A stretch of DNA of 64,000 nucleotides. It comes from an uncultured Paraburkholderia sp. GTDB taxonomy: Bacteria > Pseudomonadota > Gammaproteobacteria > Burkholderiales > Burkholderiaceae. Under the pieces are notes generated by a model. That model did no database searches. It saw only the letters and a list, made by a program, of their open reading frames with translations, and had not been told where the DNA came from. The position numbers and the translations under genes were made by a program. Of the stretch, positions 32,750 to 43,388 are shown piece after piece. Position 1 is the first letter of the stretch. Every line of letters starts with the position of its first letter. Location: the NCBI GenBank assembly GCA_940746715.1, contig CALNWN010000001.1:372001-436000 (forward strand). Direction: 5' to 3'.

Positions 32750-34267
32750 ATGACTTCGAGCAATACCTCCAGCAGCCCGTTGAACGCCATCGCCGACCAA
32801 GCCCTCGGTTTCGCCGACGCTCCCGCCCAAGCCGCAGCCGCTGCTGCCGCGCCGGCCGTCGCCGCTGAAACCGCCGCGCCCGCCGGCCCGACGTTCGCGT
32901 CGCTCGGTCTGTCCGCGGATGTCGTCTCCGCGCTGACCGCCGCTGGCTACCAGAACCCGACGCCGGTTCAGCAGCGCGCGGTTCCCGCCGGCATCGCCGG
33001 CCGCGACCTGCTGGTCTCGAGCCCGACCGGTTCGGGCAAGACCGCCGCGTTCATGCTGCCCGCCATCGAACGTTTCGCGCAATTGCAAAACGCGCAAGCC
33101 AGCCAGCCGCGCGAGCCGCGTCCCGCCGACGGCGGCCGTGGCCGCCGCCCGCAACCGGTTGCCCGTCCGACCATGCTCGTGCTGACGCCGACCCGCGAAC
33201 TCGCCATGCAGGTCACGACCGCTGCGGCCACGTACGGCAAGCACCTGAAGCGCCTGCGCACCGTCAGCATTCTCGGCGGCGTCGCTTACGGCCAGCAATT
33301 GATGCTGCTCGCGAAGAACCCCGAAATCCTCGTTGCCACGCCGGGCCGTCTGATCGACCACCTGGAGCGCGGCCGCATCGACCTGTCGCAACTGCAGATT
33401 CTCGTGCTCGACGAAGCCGACCGCATGCTCGACATGGGCTTCATCGACGACATCGACACGATCGTCGCGGCCACGCCGGCCACGCGTCAGACCATGCTCT
33501 TCTCGGCCACGCTCGACGGCAAGATCGGTTCGCTCACGGGCCGTCTGCTGAAGGATCCGGAGCGTATCGAGATCGTTCAGCGCATGGAACAGCGCACCAA
33601 CATCGCGCAAACCGTTCATTACGTCGACGACCGCGATCACAAGGACCGTCTGCTCGACCACCTGCTGCGCGACGCGGGCCTCGACCAGGCCATCGTCTTC
33701 ACGGCGACCAAGATGGACGCCGACCAGCTGGCCGGCCGTCTTGCCGACGCGGGCTTCGAATCGGCCGCGCTGCACGGCGACCTGCCGCAAGGCGTGCGCA
33801 ACCGCACCATTCGCGCACTGCGCGAGCGCCGCGTGCGCGTGCTCGTGGCAACGGACGTCGCTGCTCGCGGCATCGACATTCCCGGCATCACGCACGTGTT
33901 CAACTACGACCTGCCGAAGTTCGCCGAAGACTACGTGCACCGCATCGGCCGTACGGGCCGCGCCGGCCGCTCGGGTATCGCGGTGAGCCTCGTGCATCAC
34001 GCCGAACAGGGCGCGCTGAAGCGCATCGAGCGCTTCGTGCGCACGCCGCTGCCGGTGAATGTCGTCGAAGGTTTCGAGCCGCGCAAGTCGGCACCGTCGG
34101 GTAACGGTCGTCCCGGCTTTGGCGGCCGCGGCCGTCCGGGCGGCAACGGCGGCGGTTCACGCAGCGGCGGCGGCTGGGCCGGCAAGTCGTCGGGCGGCGT
34201 TTCGCGTGGCGGCGGCTACGGCGCGCGCCGCAGCGACGGTCCGCGTACGGCGCGTCGCGGCAGCTAA
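32750..34267 (+). CDS. DEAD-box ATP-dependent RNA helicase, RhlE-like
   Basis: This 505-residue RNA helicase probably acts in ribosome assembly or mRNA turnover. Helicase core: Q motif FASLGLSADVVSAL...NPTPVQQRA, Walker A SPTGSGKTAAF, TPTRELAMQV, DEAD as VLDEADRMLDMGF, SAT in LFSATLD, and HRIGRTGRAGRSG. A low-complexity Ala/Pro N terminus (about 60 residues) precedes it, and an RGG/Gly-Ser-rich tail (about 440-505) follows, typical of RNA-binding RhlE types. ATG 32750 follows AAGGA. The longer open frame upstream is not coding. Intact. Confidence 0.94.
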   Translation: MTSSNTSSSPLNAIADQALGFADAPAQAAAAAAAPAVAAETAAPAGPTFASLGLSADVVSALTAAGYQNPTPVQQRAVPAGIAGRDLLVSSPTGSGKTAAFMLPAIERFAQLQNAQASQPREPRPADGGRGRRPQPVARPTMLVLTPTRELAMQVTTAAATYGKHLKRLRTVSILGGVAYGQQLMLLAKNPEILVATPGRLIDHLERGRIDLSQLQILVLDEADRMLDMGFIDDIDTIVAATPATRQTMLFSATLDGKIGSLTGRLLKDPERIEIVQRMEQRTNIAQTVHYVDDRDHKDRLLDHLLRDAGLDQAIVFTATKMDADQLAGRLADAGFESAALHGDLPQGVRNRTIRALRERRVRVLVATDVAARGIDIPGITHVFNYDLPKFAEDYVHRIGRTGRAGRSGIAVSLVHHAEQGALKRIERFVRTPLPVNVVEGFEPRKSAPSGNGRPGFGGRGRPGGNGGGSRSGGGWAGKSSGGVSRGGGYGARRSDGPRTARRGS

Positions 34268-34430
34268 ATCATATCGTTAGCGCAGCGCCCACGTGCGCTG
34301 AAGGCGCCGGCCGGCAGCAGTTTGCCGGCCTCGCGGCGGCAGCCGTCATCCGGCTGGCGCTGGCAACACAGTAACGCAACAATGAGTTGAACGACCCCGA
34401 CCACGCTCCCAAGCCGGCGGGTCGACATGA

Positions 34431-34457
34431 AAACCGGTGCTCTGCACCGGTTTTTTT
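34431..34457 (+). terminator. Rho-independent terminator after the DEAD-box helicase
   Basis: AAACCGGTGC and GCACCGGTTT form a perfect 10-base stem around TCT, with a downstream T run. Confidence 0.9.
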
Positions 34458-34780
34458 CGCCTGCGGCCGATCACCGTCAAAATTTCATGATGTGAAAAAT
34501 TTTTTTGCGTCGTAAAAAATCGTGCTGCAAGGCACAAAGGCGTCTATTGCAAGATGGAAAAAGTCGTTTCTCTATATGAAACTATGACCACAAGCCGATG
34601 ATTTAAAACAAAAATAATTATTCGAAAAACGCTCGCCGGCGACTATTGCGCGTCTGCCGATTTGCCTAGACTCTTATATAAGACTTCACGAAACGAATCG
34701 CCTTGCTGCTGACCCAAGGCCGATCGCTGCGGCGACGACAGAGTCCACCATCCGTTTCTTAGGCAACCAAGGAGAACACC
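34458..34780 (+). promoter_or_regulatory. A+T-rich upstream region of aceA
   Basis: The 34480-34690 stretch is strikingly A+T-rich for this genome and holds the aceA promoter. TGCAAG occurs at 34526-34531 and 34548-34553, 22 bases (two helical turns) apart, and a CTTATATAAG palindrome lies near 34672-34681. AAGGAG at 34770-34775 is the aceA ribosome-binding site. The motif roles are guesses. Confidence 0.4.
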
Positions 34781-36098
<1,318 letters not shown>

Positions 36099-36167
36099 CG
36101 GCCTCTCGCGGCCTGATCGCGAAAACGCAAGGCAGATAGACGGTTGCTGACGGCGCAGCGGATGCGC

Positions 36168-36224
36168 CGGCCAGCCGCCGTCGACAGGGAGGAGCCTCGG
36201 CATCGGCGGCTGGCCGCATTTTTG
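36168..36224 (+). terminator. Terminator after aceA
   Basis: CGGCCAGCCGCC (36168-36179) pairs perfectly with GGCGGCTGGCCG (36205-36216) across a 25-base loop and is followed by CATTTTTG. Confidence 0.8.
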
Positions 36225-36331
36225 TTGGGAGCGGCCAGCGCCGGTGACGAGGATTCGATATAAGGCGGGGGCTGCATAAAGCCAGCACAACCAGATCCAG
36301 GCGGATGGTGGGATTGTGCGGCGAACGAACG

Positions 36332-36361
36332 ACGCGCCGGCAGGGTTGCCGGCGCGTTTTT
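36332..36361 (+). terminator. Second + strand hairpin terminator
   Basis: ACGCGCCGGCA and TGCCGGCGCGT form an 11-base stem with a four-base loop and a five-T tract. It may back up the aceA terminator or separate it from convergent uspA. Confidence 0.75.
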
Positions 36362-36396
36362 CGCTGCGGAACGACCGAGCCGCTCCGGCGGACAAT

Positions 36397-36831
36397 TCAG
36401 CGATACACGAGCACCGGAATTTTCGTATGCGTGAGCACGCGCTGCGTTTCGCTGCCGATCAGCAGACTGCCGGGACCGCGCCGCCCGTGCGAGGCCATGA
36501 AGATGACGTCGCAGCCGCTCTGCTCCGCCGCTTCGATGATGCCGAGATACGGCGCGGGATGCACGCTCGTGCGTCGATCGACAACCACCCCGACGCGGCT
36601 CGCGGCAAATTCCACTTCGCGCAGATGCTCCTGGGCTTCGCGTTCGCTGCGGTCTAGAAACTCGGACGGCGGCTCGACGGCGATATCGGAGAACGGCGCG
36701 TACGGATATTGCGGCAGACACGCGTAGGCGGTAATGCGCGCGCCGACTGCCTGCGCGAGGTCGATGGCGCCGGCGATCGCCTTGCGCGAGAGATCCGAGC
36801 CGTCGGTCGGAACGAGAATGTGTTTGAACAT
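36397..36831 (-). CDS. Universal stress protein UspA family
   Basis: This 144-residue single-domain Usp begins MFKHILVPTDGSDLSRKA and carries the nucleotide-binding signature ASHGRRGPGSLLIGSETQRV (GxxG...GS) followed by VLTHTKIPVLVYR. It probably binds ATP in the cytosol. It sits between aceA and a lysR remnant and is intact. ATG 36831 is chosen by homology; the longer open frame is not coding. Confidence 0.94.
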   Translation of the reverse strand: MFKHILVPTDGSDLSRKAIAGAIDLAQAVGARITAYACLPQYPYAPFSDIAVEPPSEFLDRSEREAQEHLREVEFAASRVGVVVDRRTSVHPAPYLGIIEAAEQSGCDVIFMASHGRRGPGSLLIGSETQRVLTHTKIPVLVYR

Positions 36832-36968
36832 GTGCCCTCCGTATCCGTGTCCGGTTGCCGTGTGCGCAGCACGTCTGCTGCTGCCCTTAAAGCGATTGTA
36901 GGTCGCGGAAACTGGACCCTGACGGCCATCGAGGGTCTGTCCGAATATCGAAAACCCGTTGCGCGGCG

Positions 36969-37833
36969 TCAGCCCCAGTAGTCCGGAAGGCCGTACGTAT
37001 GCTTGAGAAAGTCCAGGAAAAGTCGCACCCGCAGCGGCAAGTGGCGGCGCTGCGGAAACACCGCATGAATGCCGATGGGCGGCGCGGCGAATTCGTCGAG
37101 CACGCTCACGAGCCGCCCCGCCGCGATGTCCGCGCCGACCTCCCACCACAGGAGCGCCACGCGAGGCCGTGGCCTTCGAGACACCACTCGTGCAGCACCG
37201 CGCCGTCGGAACATTCCATCGTGCCCGACACCTTGATGGACACGACCTTGCCATCCTGCTGGAACATCCAGCCGCGCTGCTGATTGGCGCTCGCGCCGAG
37301 CGCGAGACAGTTGTGCTGCGCGAGGTCGGCCAGGCTGTGCGGCGCGCCGCGCCGGCTCAGATACGACGGCGACGCAACACACACGCGCCGGTTTTCGCCG
37401 AGCTTGAGCGACACGAGCGACGAATCGGGCAACTCGCCGAGCCGTACCGCGCAATCGAAGCCTTCGTTGACGAGATCCACGAGCCGGTCGGACAGATCGA
37501 GCGTGATGGACACGTCCGGATGCGCGACCGTGAAAGCCGGCACCAGCGGCGCGACGTGGCGGCGTCCGAAACCGGCCGGCGCGGAAAGCCGCAAATGGCC
37601 GCTCGCCTTGACGCCGCCCGCCGACACGCTCGCCTCGGCGTTCTGCATGTCGTGAATGATGCGCTGACAGTCTTCAAGGAACGCCGAGCCTTCGAACGTC
37701 AGCGTGATCCTGCGGGTGGTACGCAGGAGCAGCTTGACGCCGAGGCGCTCCTCCAGCGCGTCGATACGGCGGCCGACAGGCTGCCTTTGGCGGCGACGGT
37801 GACAAAAGTCTCGATCTGCTTGAAACGGTCCAT
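36969..37833 (-). pseudogene. Broken LysR-family transcriptional regulator
   Basis: The N terminus MDRFKQIETFVTVAAKGSLS and the effector-binding domain (GHLRLSAPAGFGRRHVAPLV, FDCAVRLGELPDSSLV) are clear. After KGSLSAA, about a dozen residues of the winged-helix DNA-recognition region are missing and the frame changes to RRIDALEERLGVKLL. The junction (near 37782) lies in a GGCCGCCG repeat, suggesting a slippage deletion. A second slip near 37165 separates EGHGLAWRS from WWEVGADIAAGRLV. Both lesions prevent a functional DNA-binding protein. The target is unknown. Confidence 0.87.
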
Positions 37834-37981
37834 GAAAAGAGCGCCGCTCGTGCGGCAAAGTTGGCCAGTGCGCGCCAGATTAGGTGGATGAAAGTAAAAG
37901 ATCAAGTGATCTTTAGCCTCTTTTTTAGCGCAGAGCAGCGCTAATACAATCTGTCCCGACCTCTGACAGGAGCGCACGGCA

Positions 37982-38826
37982 ATGTCGGCCACAACGACAC
38001 TCTCCCCACAAGCAGTGATTTTCGACGCCTACGGCACGCTCTTCGACGTGCACTCGGTGATCGCTGCCGCGGAGCAGATCTTCCCCGGGCGCGGCGACAC
38101 GCTCTCCCAGTTGTGGCGGCAAAAGCAGATCGAATACACGCAGTTGCGCACGCTCGCCGATACCGGCGAGGGCGCCGTGCACTATCGGCCGTTCCGGGAC
38201 ATCACGCTCGACGCACCCCGTTTCTCGGCAAAAAACTGCAACTGACGCTCGGCCGGACCACTGAAAAACGTCTGATGGACGAATATGCGTGCCTGTCCGC
38301 ATTTCCCGACGCGGTGCCGGCGCTGCGCTCGTCCGGCGACGGCGGCTCGCCTTTGACCGCTGCGCTTCCAGGCGCCTCGTCCGCAAGGGAAACCGTGGCG
38401 GCTCACGCGCCCGGCCTTGCGATTCTCTCGAACGGCAATCCGCAAATGCTCGACGTCGCCGTCAAAAGCGCCGGCATGAGCGGCCTGTTCGACCACGTGC
38501 TTTCCGTCGACGCCGTGCGCGCGTACAAACCCGCGCCGGCCGCCTACGCGCTCGGCACACGAGCCTTCGGCGCGGAGGCCCGCGAGATCGTCTTCGTTTC
38601 ATCCAATGGCTGGGACGTGGCCGGCGCGACGTGGTTCGGCTTCACCACGTTCTGACTCAACCGTCAGAACGCGCCGCTCGAGGAACTGGGCGTGACGCCC
38701 GACGGCACGGGCGCGGGCATGAACGATTTGCTGGCCTTCCTGAGCACGCTTGCCTCGGCAGGACGAACGGCGCGCACTGGACGCACCGTCGCGGCAGGCC
38801 GCACGCGCGCAGGTAAAGACGCATGA
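37982..38826 (+). pseudogene. Broken haloacid dehalogenase type II
   Basis: A HAD-superfamily (S)-2-haloacid dehalogenase-like hydrolase. Motif I QAVIFDAYGTLFDV (nucleophile Asp) and motif II LAILSNGNPQML are present, as are DHVLSVDAVRAYKPAPAAY and VSSNGWDVAGATWFGF. The frame slips near 38235, consistent with one A lost from an A run, after RFSAK. TGA at 38653-38655 follows GFTTF, where the family has Trp (TGG to TGA), and LNRQNAPLEELGVTP continues in frame to 38826. Two independent lesions of different type. Confidence 0.87.
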
Positions 38827-38881
38827 GCCTCTGCCACGCGAACCGGCTCGACAACTCACTTAACGACCCCACCGCATTTCA

Positions 38882-38899
38882 ATTTTGCATTTTCGCAAT
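38882..38899 (+). promoter_or_regulatory. TTGC-N6-GCAA inverted repeat before aceB
   Basis: ATTTTGCATTTTCGCAAT contains the imperfect palindrome TTGC(ATTTTC)GCAA, 22 bases before the aceB start and just before AAGGAG. It recalls the TGCAAG elements before aceA. A regulator role is inference. Confidence 0.3.
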
Positions 38900-38920
38900 C
38901 TGACCGACCAAGGAGAAAAC

Positions 38921-40511
38921 ATGGCGAATTCGCAGTCATCGCTGTCGCTGCCGCAGGGCATGGCAATCACCGGCGACATCAAGCCGGGTTATGAAGCAAT
39001 TCTGACCCGCGAGGCGCTCGAGCTCGTCGCGGCGCTGCATCGCACGTTCGAGCCGCGCCGTCAGCAGCTGCTGCAGGCACGCGCAGAGCGCACGGAGCGT
39101 CTCGACGCGGGCTAGCGCCCCGACTTCCTCGCCGAGACGAAGAGCGTGCGCGAGGGCGACTGGACCATTGCGCCGCTGCCGCACGACCTGCAACGCCGCC
39201 GCGTGGAAATCACGGGGCCGGTGGAGCGCAAGATGATCATCAACGCGCTGAACTCGGGCGCGGATTCGTACATGACCGACTTCGAGGATTCGAATGCGCC
39301 GAGCTGGGACAACCAGATCACCGGCCATATCAACCTGAAGGACGCCGTGCGCCGCACGATTTCACTGGAGCAGAACGGCAAGCACTACAAGCTGAACGAC
39401 ACGATCGCCACGCTGATCGTGCGCCCGCGCGGCTGGCATCTCGACGAGAAGCACGTGAGCGTGGACGGCAAGCGCGTGTCGGGCGGCATCTTCGACCTCG
39501 CGCTTTTCATGGTGCACAACGCGAAGGAACTGATCGCGCGCGGCTCGGGCCCCTACTTCTATCTGCCGAAGATGGAAAGCCATCTCGAGGCGCGTCTGTG
39601 GAACGACATCTTCGTCGCCGCGCAGGAAGCGGTCGGCGTGCCGCGCGGCACGATTCGCGCAACGGTGTTGATCGAAACGATTCTCGCCGCCTTCGAGATG
39701 GACGAAATCCTGTACGAGCTGCGCGAACACAGCTCGGGCCTGAACGCGGGCCGCTGGGACTACATCTTCTCGGCGATCAAGAAGTTCAAGGCCGATCGCG
39801 ACTTCTGTCTCGCGGACCGCTCGCAGATCACGATGACGTCGCCCTTCATGCGCGCCTTATGCGCTGTTGCTGCTGAAGACTTGCCACCGCCGCAATGCGC
39901 CGGCTATCGGCGGCATGAGCGCGCTGATTCCGATCAAGAACGACCCGGCCGCGAACGACAAGGCGATGACCGGCGTGCGCTCGGACAAGGCGCGCGATGC
40001 CAGCGACGGCTACGACGGCGGCTGGGTTGCGCACCCGGGGCTCGTGCCGATCGCGATGGAAGAATTCGTCAAGGTGCTCGGGGACAAGCCGAACCAGATC
40101 GGCAAGCAGCGCGACGACGTGCTCGTCACCGCGACGGATCTGCTCGACTTCCGCCCGGAGACGCCGATCACGGAAGCCGGTTTGCGCAACAACATCAACG
40201 TCGGCATTCACTACCTGGGTTCGTGGCTCGCGGGCAATGGCTGCGTGCCGATCCACAACCTGATGGAAGACGCCGCGACCGCCGAGATTTCGCGCTCGCA
40301 GGTATGGCAGTGGATTCGCTCGCCCAAGGGCACGCTCGACGACGGCCGCAAGGTAACCGCTGAACTGGTGCGCGAGCTGGCAGTGCTGGAACTCGACAAG
40401 GTGAAGCAGGCCGTGGGCGGCGATACCGCGCCGTACGAGCGCGCTGCGCAAATCTTCGAGCAGATGTCGACGTCCGCGCAGTTCACGGACTTCCTGACGC
40501 TGCCGCTCTAG
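38921..40511 (+). pseudogene. aceB: Broken malate synthase A
   Basis: Malate synthase A condenses glyoxylate with acetyl-CoA. The start ATG follows AAGGAGAAAAC. The frame carries TAG at 39113-39115 ([19 protein letters not shown], expected GAG or CAG). One extra T near 39853 follows TSPFMRA, after which [20 protein letters not shown] continues to the TAG at 40511. Core motifs remain readable: [42 protein letters not shown] and [20 protein letters not shown]. Together with aceA, both shunt enzymes are lost here. Confidence 0.92.
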
Positions 40512-40574
40512 AAGAGATATGAACGTGAATACGCTGGTCGCGACCGCGAGCTGGCGAGAAGATTGACCGGCCTG

Positions 40575-40613
40575 ACGGCCCGCCAGGCTTGGCTGCCTGG
40601 TGGGCCGTTTTTT
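40575..40613 (+). terminator. Terminator after aceB
   Basis: ACGGCCCGCCAGGC and GCCTGGTGGGCCGT form a 14-base stem (one mismatch or wobble) around TTGGCT, followed by TTTTTTG. Confidence 0.9.
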
Positions 40614-40649
40614 GTGCCGCGTGTGTGCTTGCGTGTGCGCTGCTTCGGA

Positions 40650-41051
40650 TCAGCGCGTCGCGCGGTGCTTGACCCAATCGCCGGATCGGATTTCGGGCAG
40701 CCCCTTCACCGCGTGAGGCGCGACCGGATAGAAGCGGCAGTTCACTACATTGCCGTCCACTTTCACCATGACTTCGCGCGCCAGAAAGCGATCTTCGACG
40801 CCGGGGTACACCGCCTCGATTTCGTCGAGCACGGCGACAAGTTCATCGTCGATCTCGTAGACGTCGCCGATCACCTCCACGCCCTCTTCGTCGACGACGA
40901 GGCCCGGGTACGAGCCGAAGTCAAACAGATGGCCGCGAACCGTGGCCGTCCCGAGCAGCGTCGGCTCGGCGATCTCGTTGCGCGCCGCGGCTTCGCGGAT
41001 GTCGTTCACTTCGCCCGCTCGCAGCGTGCCGTAGACAAAGACGGTTTGCAT
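40650..41051 (-). CDS. Gamma-glutamylcyclotransferase-like (GGCT/AIG2) protein
   Basis: This 133-residue GGCT-like protein starts MQTVFVYGTLRAGEVND, with the YGTLR substrate loop, and has the conserved Glu in the LVAVLDEIEAVYPG region. Members act on gamma-glutamyl or similar amides, but the substrate of this one is unknown. ATG 41051 fits; an upstream in-frame ATG would add unrelated residues. Intact. Divergent from the AraC gene. Confidence 0.8.
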   Translation of the reverse strand: MQTVFVYGTLRAGEVNDIREAAARNEIAEPTLLGTATVRGHLFDFGSYPGLVVDEEGVEVIGDVYEIDDELVAVLDEIEAVYPGVEDRFLAREVMVKVDGNVVNCRFYPVAPHAVKGLPEIRSGDWVKHRATR

Positions 41052-41220
41052 CGTCGTTCGTGCTCCTCGAGTGTGGATCGACAATCCTGCCATTATGCAA
41101 CGGCGAAAAGCGCGCGCTCTACTCTACAATGGAAACCCGCCCGCGATCGCGCTTCATATCGTGGCGTTTTATATCGCCGCGTCTCATTCGTGGCGTTTCG
41201 TTTTTTGGATCGACTTTGTC

Positions 41221-42135
41221 ATGACTCCGTACGCCGGTTCGGACCGTTCAAGCTTCGTCAGCCTGACCGACACGCCGCCAGAATTTCAGCCGAACGAAGC
41301 GCACCCCATTCGCGTGCGCTCGCGGCCCATGCCCATGGGTTCGCATTTCGCGCGTCATCAGCATGCGTGGGCGCAGGTCGCGTACGCGCCGCGCGGCGTG
41401 TTGCGGGTGGCCACGACCGGCACGACGTGGATGGTCCTGCCCTCGCGCGCCATCTGGGTGCCGCCGCATGTCACCCACGAGGTCGTGGCCGTGGAAGACG
41501 CGTTTCTGCGCACGCTGTACATCACCGAAAACGCGGTGCCCGCGGGGCTCGACGCGCCGCGCGTGGTCGAAGTCTCGAACCTGCTGCGCGAGGTGATTGC
41601 CGTGCTGGATACGCCCGGCATCTCGCCCGAGCGCGAACGCCTGTTGGGCGCACTGGCGCTCGACGAGCTGACGCGCTCCGAACCGCTGCCCCTTTCGGTG
41701 CCCATGCCGAACGAAAAGCGCCTGCGTGCGCTGTGCGAGGCGGTGATCGCCGATCCGACGCCCGCCGAGTCGCTCGAGCAATGGGCGGCGAGCGTCGGCG
41801 CCAGTACGCGCACCATCGCGCGGCTCTTCCGCCAGGAACTCGGCGTGAGTTTTTCGCAGTGGCGGCAACAGGCGATTCTGGCGCGCGCGATCCCTTTGCT
41901 GAGCCAAGGGCGGCCGCTGTCCCATGTCGCGCAGGAGTTGGGCTATCAGAGTCAGAGCGCGTTTTCCGCGATGTTTCGCCGGGCCTTTGGCGAAAGTCCG
42001 CGCGCGTTTATCGAACGTGGCTCGGAACATCGGCTGGAAAATGGGGAAAGCGTCGACGACGCCAGTTCTGCCGATGCGCGCGTTGAAGAGACGGCGTTGA
42101 ACCACGCGGACGCGCCCGGCGGCGTGCACCGCTAA
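41221..42135 (+). CDS. AraC-family transcriptional regulator with cupin sensor
   Basis: This 304-residue regulator has an N-terminal cupin-like domain (about 40-150; GSHFARHQHAWAQVAYAPRG, WVPPHVTHEVVA) and a C-terminal double HTH (about 185-275; ASTRTIARLFRQELGVSFSQ, then VAQELGYQSQSAFSAMFRRA). The class resembles NimR-type regulators of a neighbouring exporter, but no exporter is adjacent, so the target is unknown. An extra 30-residue acidic tail follows the HTH. Intact. Confidence 0.88.
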   Translation: MTPYAGSDRSSFVSLTDTPPEFQPNEAHPIRVRSRPMPMGSHFARHQHAWAQVAYAPRGVLRVATTGTTWMVLPSRAIWVPPHVTHEVVAVEDAFLRTLYITENAVPAGLDAPRVVEVSNLLREVIAVLDTPGISPERERLLGALALDELTRSEPLPLSVPMPNEKRLRALCEAVIADPTPAESLEQWAASVGASTRTIARLFRQELGVSFSQWRQQAILARAIPLLSQGRPLSHVAQELGYQSQSAFSAMFRRAFGESPRAFIERGSEHRLENGESVDDASSADARVEETALNHADAPGGVHR

Positions 42136-42150
42136 ACGCGAATCGTCGCG

Positions 42151-42615
42151 TCAAACCCGCCGCGCCAGATGACGGATCGCGCCAAGCTGCGCGAGCCGCG
42201 GCCCAGCGAGCTTGTAGCCCTTGCGCTGATAGAGCCGTGCCGCGGGGTTGTCGACGAACACGCGCAGTTGCAGTTCGCGCAGACCGCGCTCGCGCGCCCA
42301 TTGGTGCGACATGTCGAGCAGATAGGTGCCGGCGCCGAGCCGCCTGTAGCCTTCCGCGATCTGCACGTCGCGAATATGCAGCGAATCGCCTTCCTGCGTG
42401 ATGCGCAGAACGCCGATCGGCTTGCCGTCCATTTCCAGGATGAAGTTTTCCGACTCGCGCCAGCTCCCGAGAAAGAGATCGCCGCGCCAGACGAGATGAT
42501 GCCGCTGATAGTAGCCGCCCATGTTGCCGTGAGTCAGCGCCTCGGCGAACTCGAAATCGTCCATGCTGGCTTTGCGCAGATGGAACGGTGACGGAGCTTC
42601 GGTTGGATCGAACAT
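42151..42615 (-). CDS. GNAT family N-acetyltransferase
   Basis: This 154-residue acetyltransferase has FILEMDGKPIGVLRI, the acetyl-CoA loop VQIAEGYRRLGAGTYLLDMS and LQLRVFVDNPAARLYQRKGY. The substrate is unknown. It faces the AraC gene tail to tail with 15 bases between. ATG 42615 is preceded by TCCGCC-type sequence without a strong Shine-Dalgarno site. Intact. Confidence 0.85.
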   Translation of the reverse strand: MFDPTEAPSPFHLRKASMDDFEFAEALTHGNMGGYYQRHHLVWRGDLFLGSWRESENFILEMDGKPIGVLRITQEGDSLHIRDVQIAEGYRRLGAGTYLLDMSHQWARERGLRELQLRVFVDNPAARLYQRKGYKLAGPRLAQLGAIRHLARRV

Positions 42616-42716
42616 GGCGGGACGACGAAGAGAAGTCGGATAAACGGTAAAATAGGCCGCGCCCGCTGGCAATGGCTGTTTGTCCCGAGCATAGCCAGGC
42701 TGGGCAGGCAGCGGAA

Positions 42717-42752
42717 ATAAAAAAGCCCACTTCTTTCGAAGTGGACTTTTCA
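42717..42752 (-). terminator. Terminator of the tRNA-Ala/Glu/Asp transcript
   Basis: Read on the minus strand, AAAAGTCCACTTC and GAAGTGGGCTTTTTT form a 10-base stem (one G-U) around GAAA, with a six-T tail, directly after tRNA-Asp. Confidence 0.88.
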
Positions 42753-42756
42753 AATC

Positions 42757-42833
42757 TGGCGGAGCGGACGGGACTCGAACCCGCGACCCCCGGCGTGACA
42801 GGCCGGTATTCTAACCGACTGAACTACCACTCC
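42757..42833 (-). tRNA. tRNA-Asp (GTC)
   Basis: 77 bases with encoded CCA. The minus strand reads GGAGTGGTAGTTCAGTCGGT at the 5' end, with anticodon GTC in CCTGTCACG and T arm GGTTCGAGTCC. The acceptor stem has a G-U pair at position 5. Third tRNA of a three-gene cluster. Confidence 0.97.
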
Positions 42834-42914
42834 AGTCTTCACACCCTAGCTTGCGAGCGTCGGTTATTTCTCTGCAAGCTGCGCTGCTTTACTTCATAAA
42901 GCGACGCCCATGTT

Positions 42915-42990
42915 TGGCGTCCCCTAGGGGATTCGAACCCCTGTACTCACCGTGAAAGGGTGATGTCCTAGGCCTCTAGACGAAGGGGAC
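42915..42990 (-). tRNA. tRNA-Glu (TTC)
   Basis: 76 bases with encoded CCA. The minus strand begins GTCCCCTTCGTCTAGAGGCC, the anticodon loop CTTTCAC gives TTC and the T arm is GGTTCGAATCC. It lies in the cluster downstream of gltX, which charges it. Confidence 0.97.
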
Positions 42991-43168
42991 ATAATCTTTT
43001 CAGATATGTCTTTTATTCACCGCTGACTTTGAATCCACTAACATGAAGCTGCTTGCTAGTTATTCGTTTCGTCAACTGCGAAGACTGCTATTTTAACTAC
43101 GATAGTGCTGTTTGTGAAGTCTTTTTGCTACAAGTTCCAGACTTCGGAACGACTTCACTCTGCTCTGA

Positions 43169-43244
<76 letters not shown>

Positions 43245-43388
43245 TTGCAGAACAGAAACGAAATTTTAGAGGCCAATTTGCGCTTTGTAAATACCCTTTG
43301 AGCAATTGCATGCGACTTTTTTCCGAAGACGCATGCAATCCCTCTCAACGCACACGCAAACGCGCTGCCAAGGCGTGCCGCGATCGAG

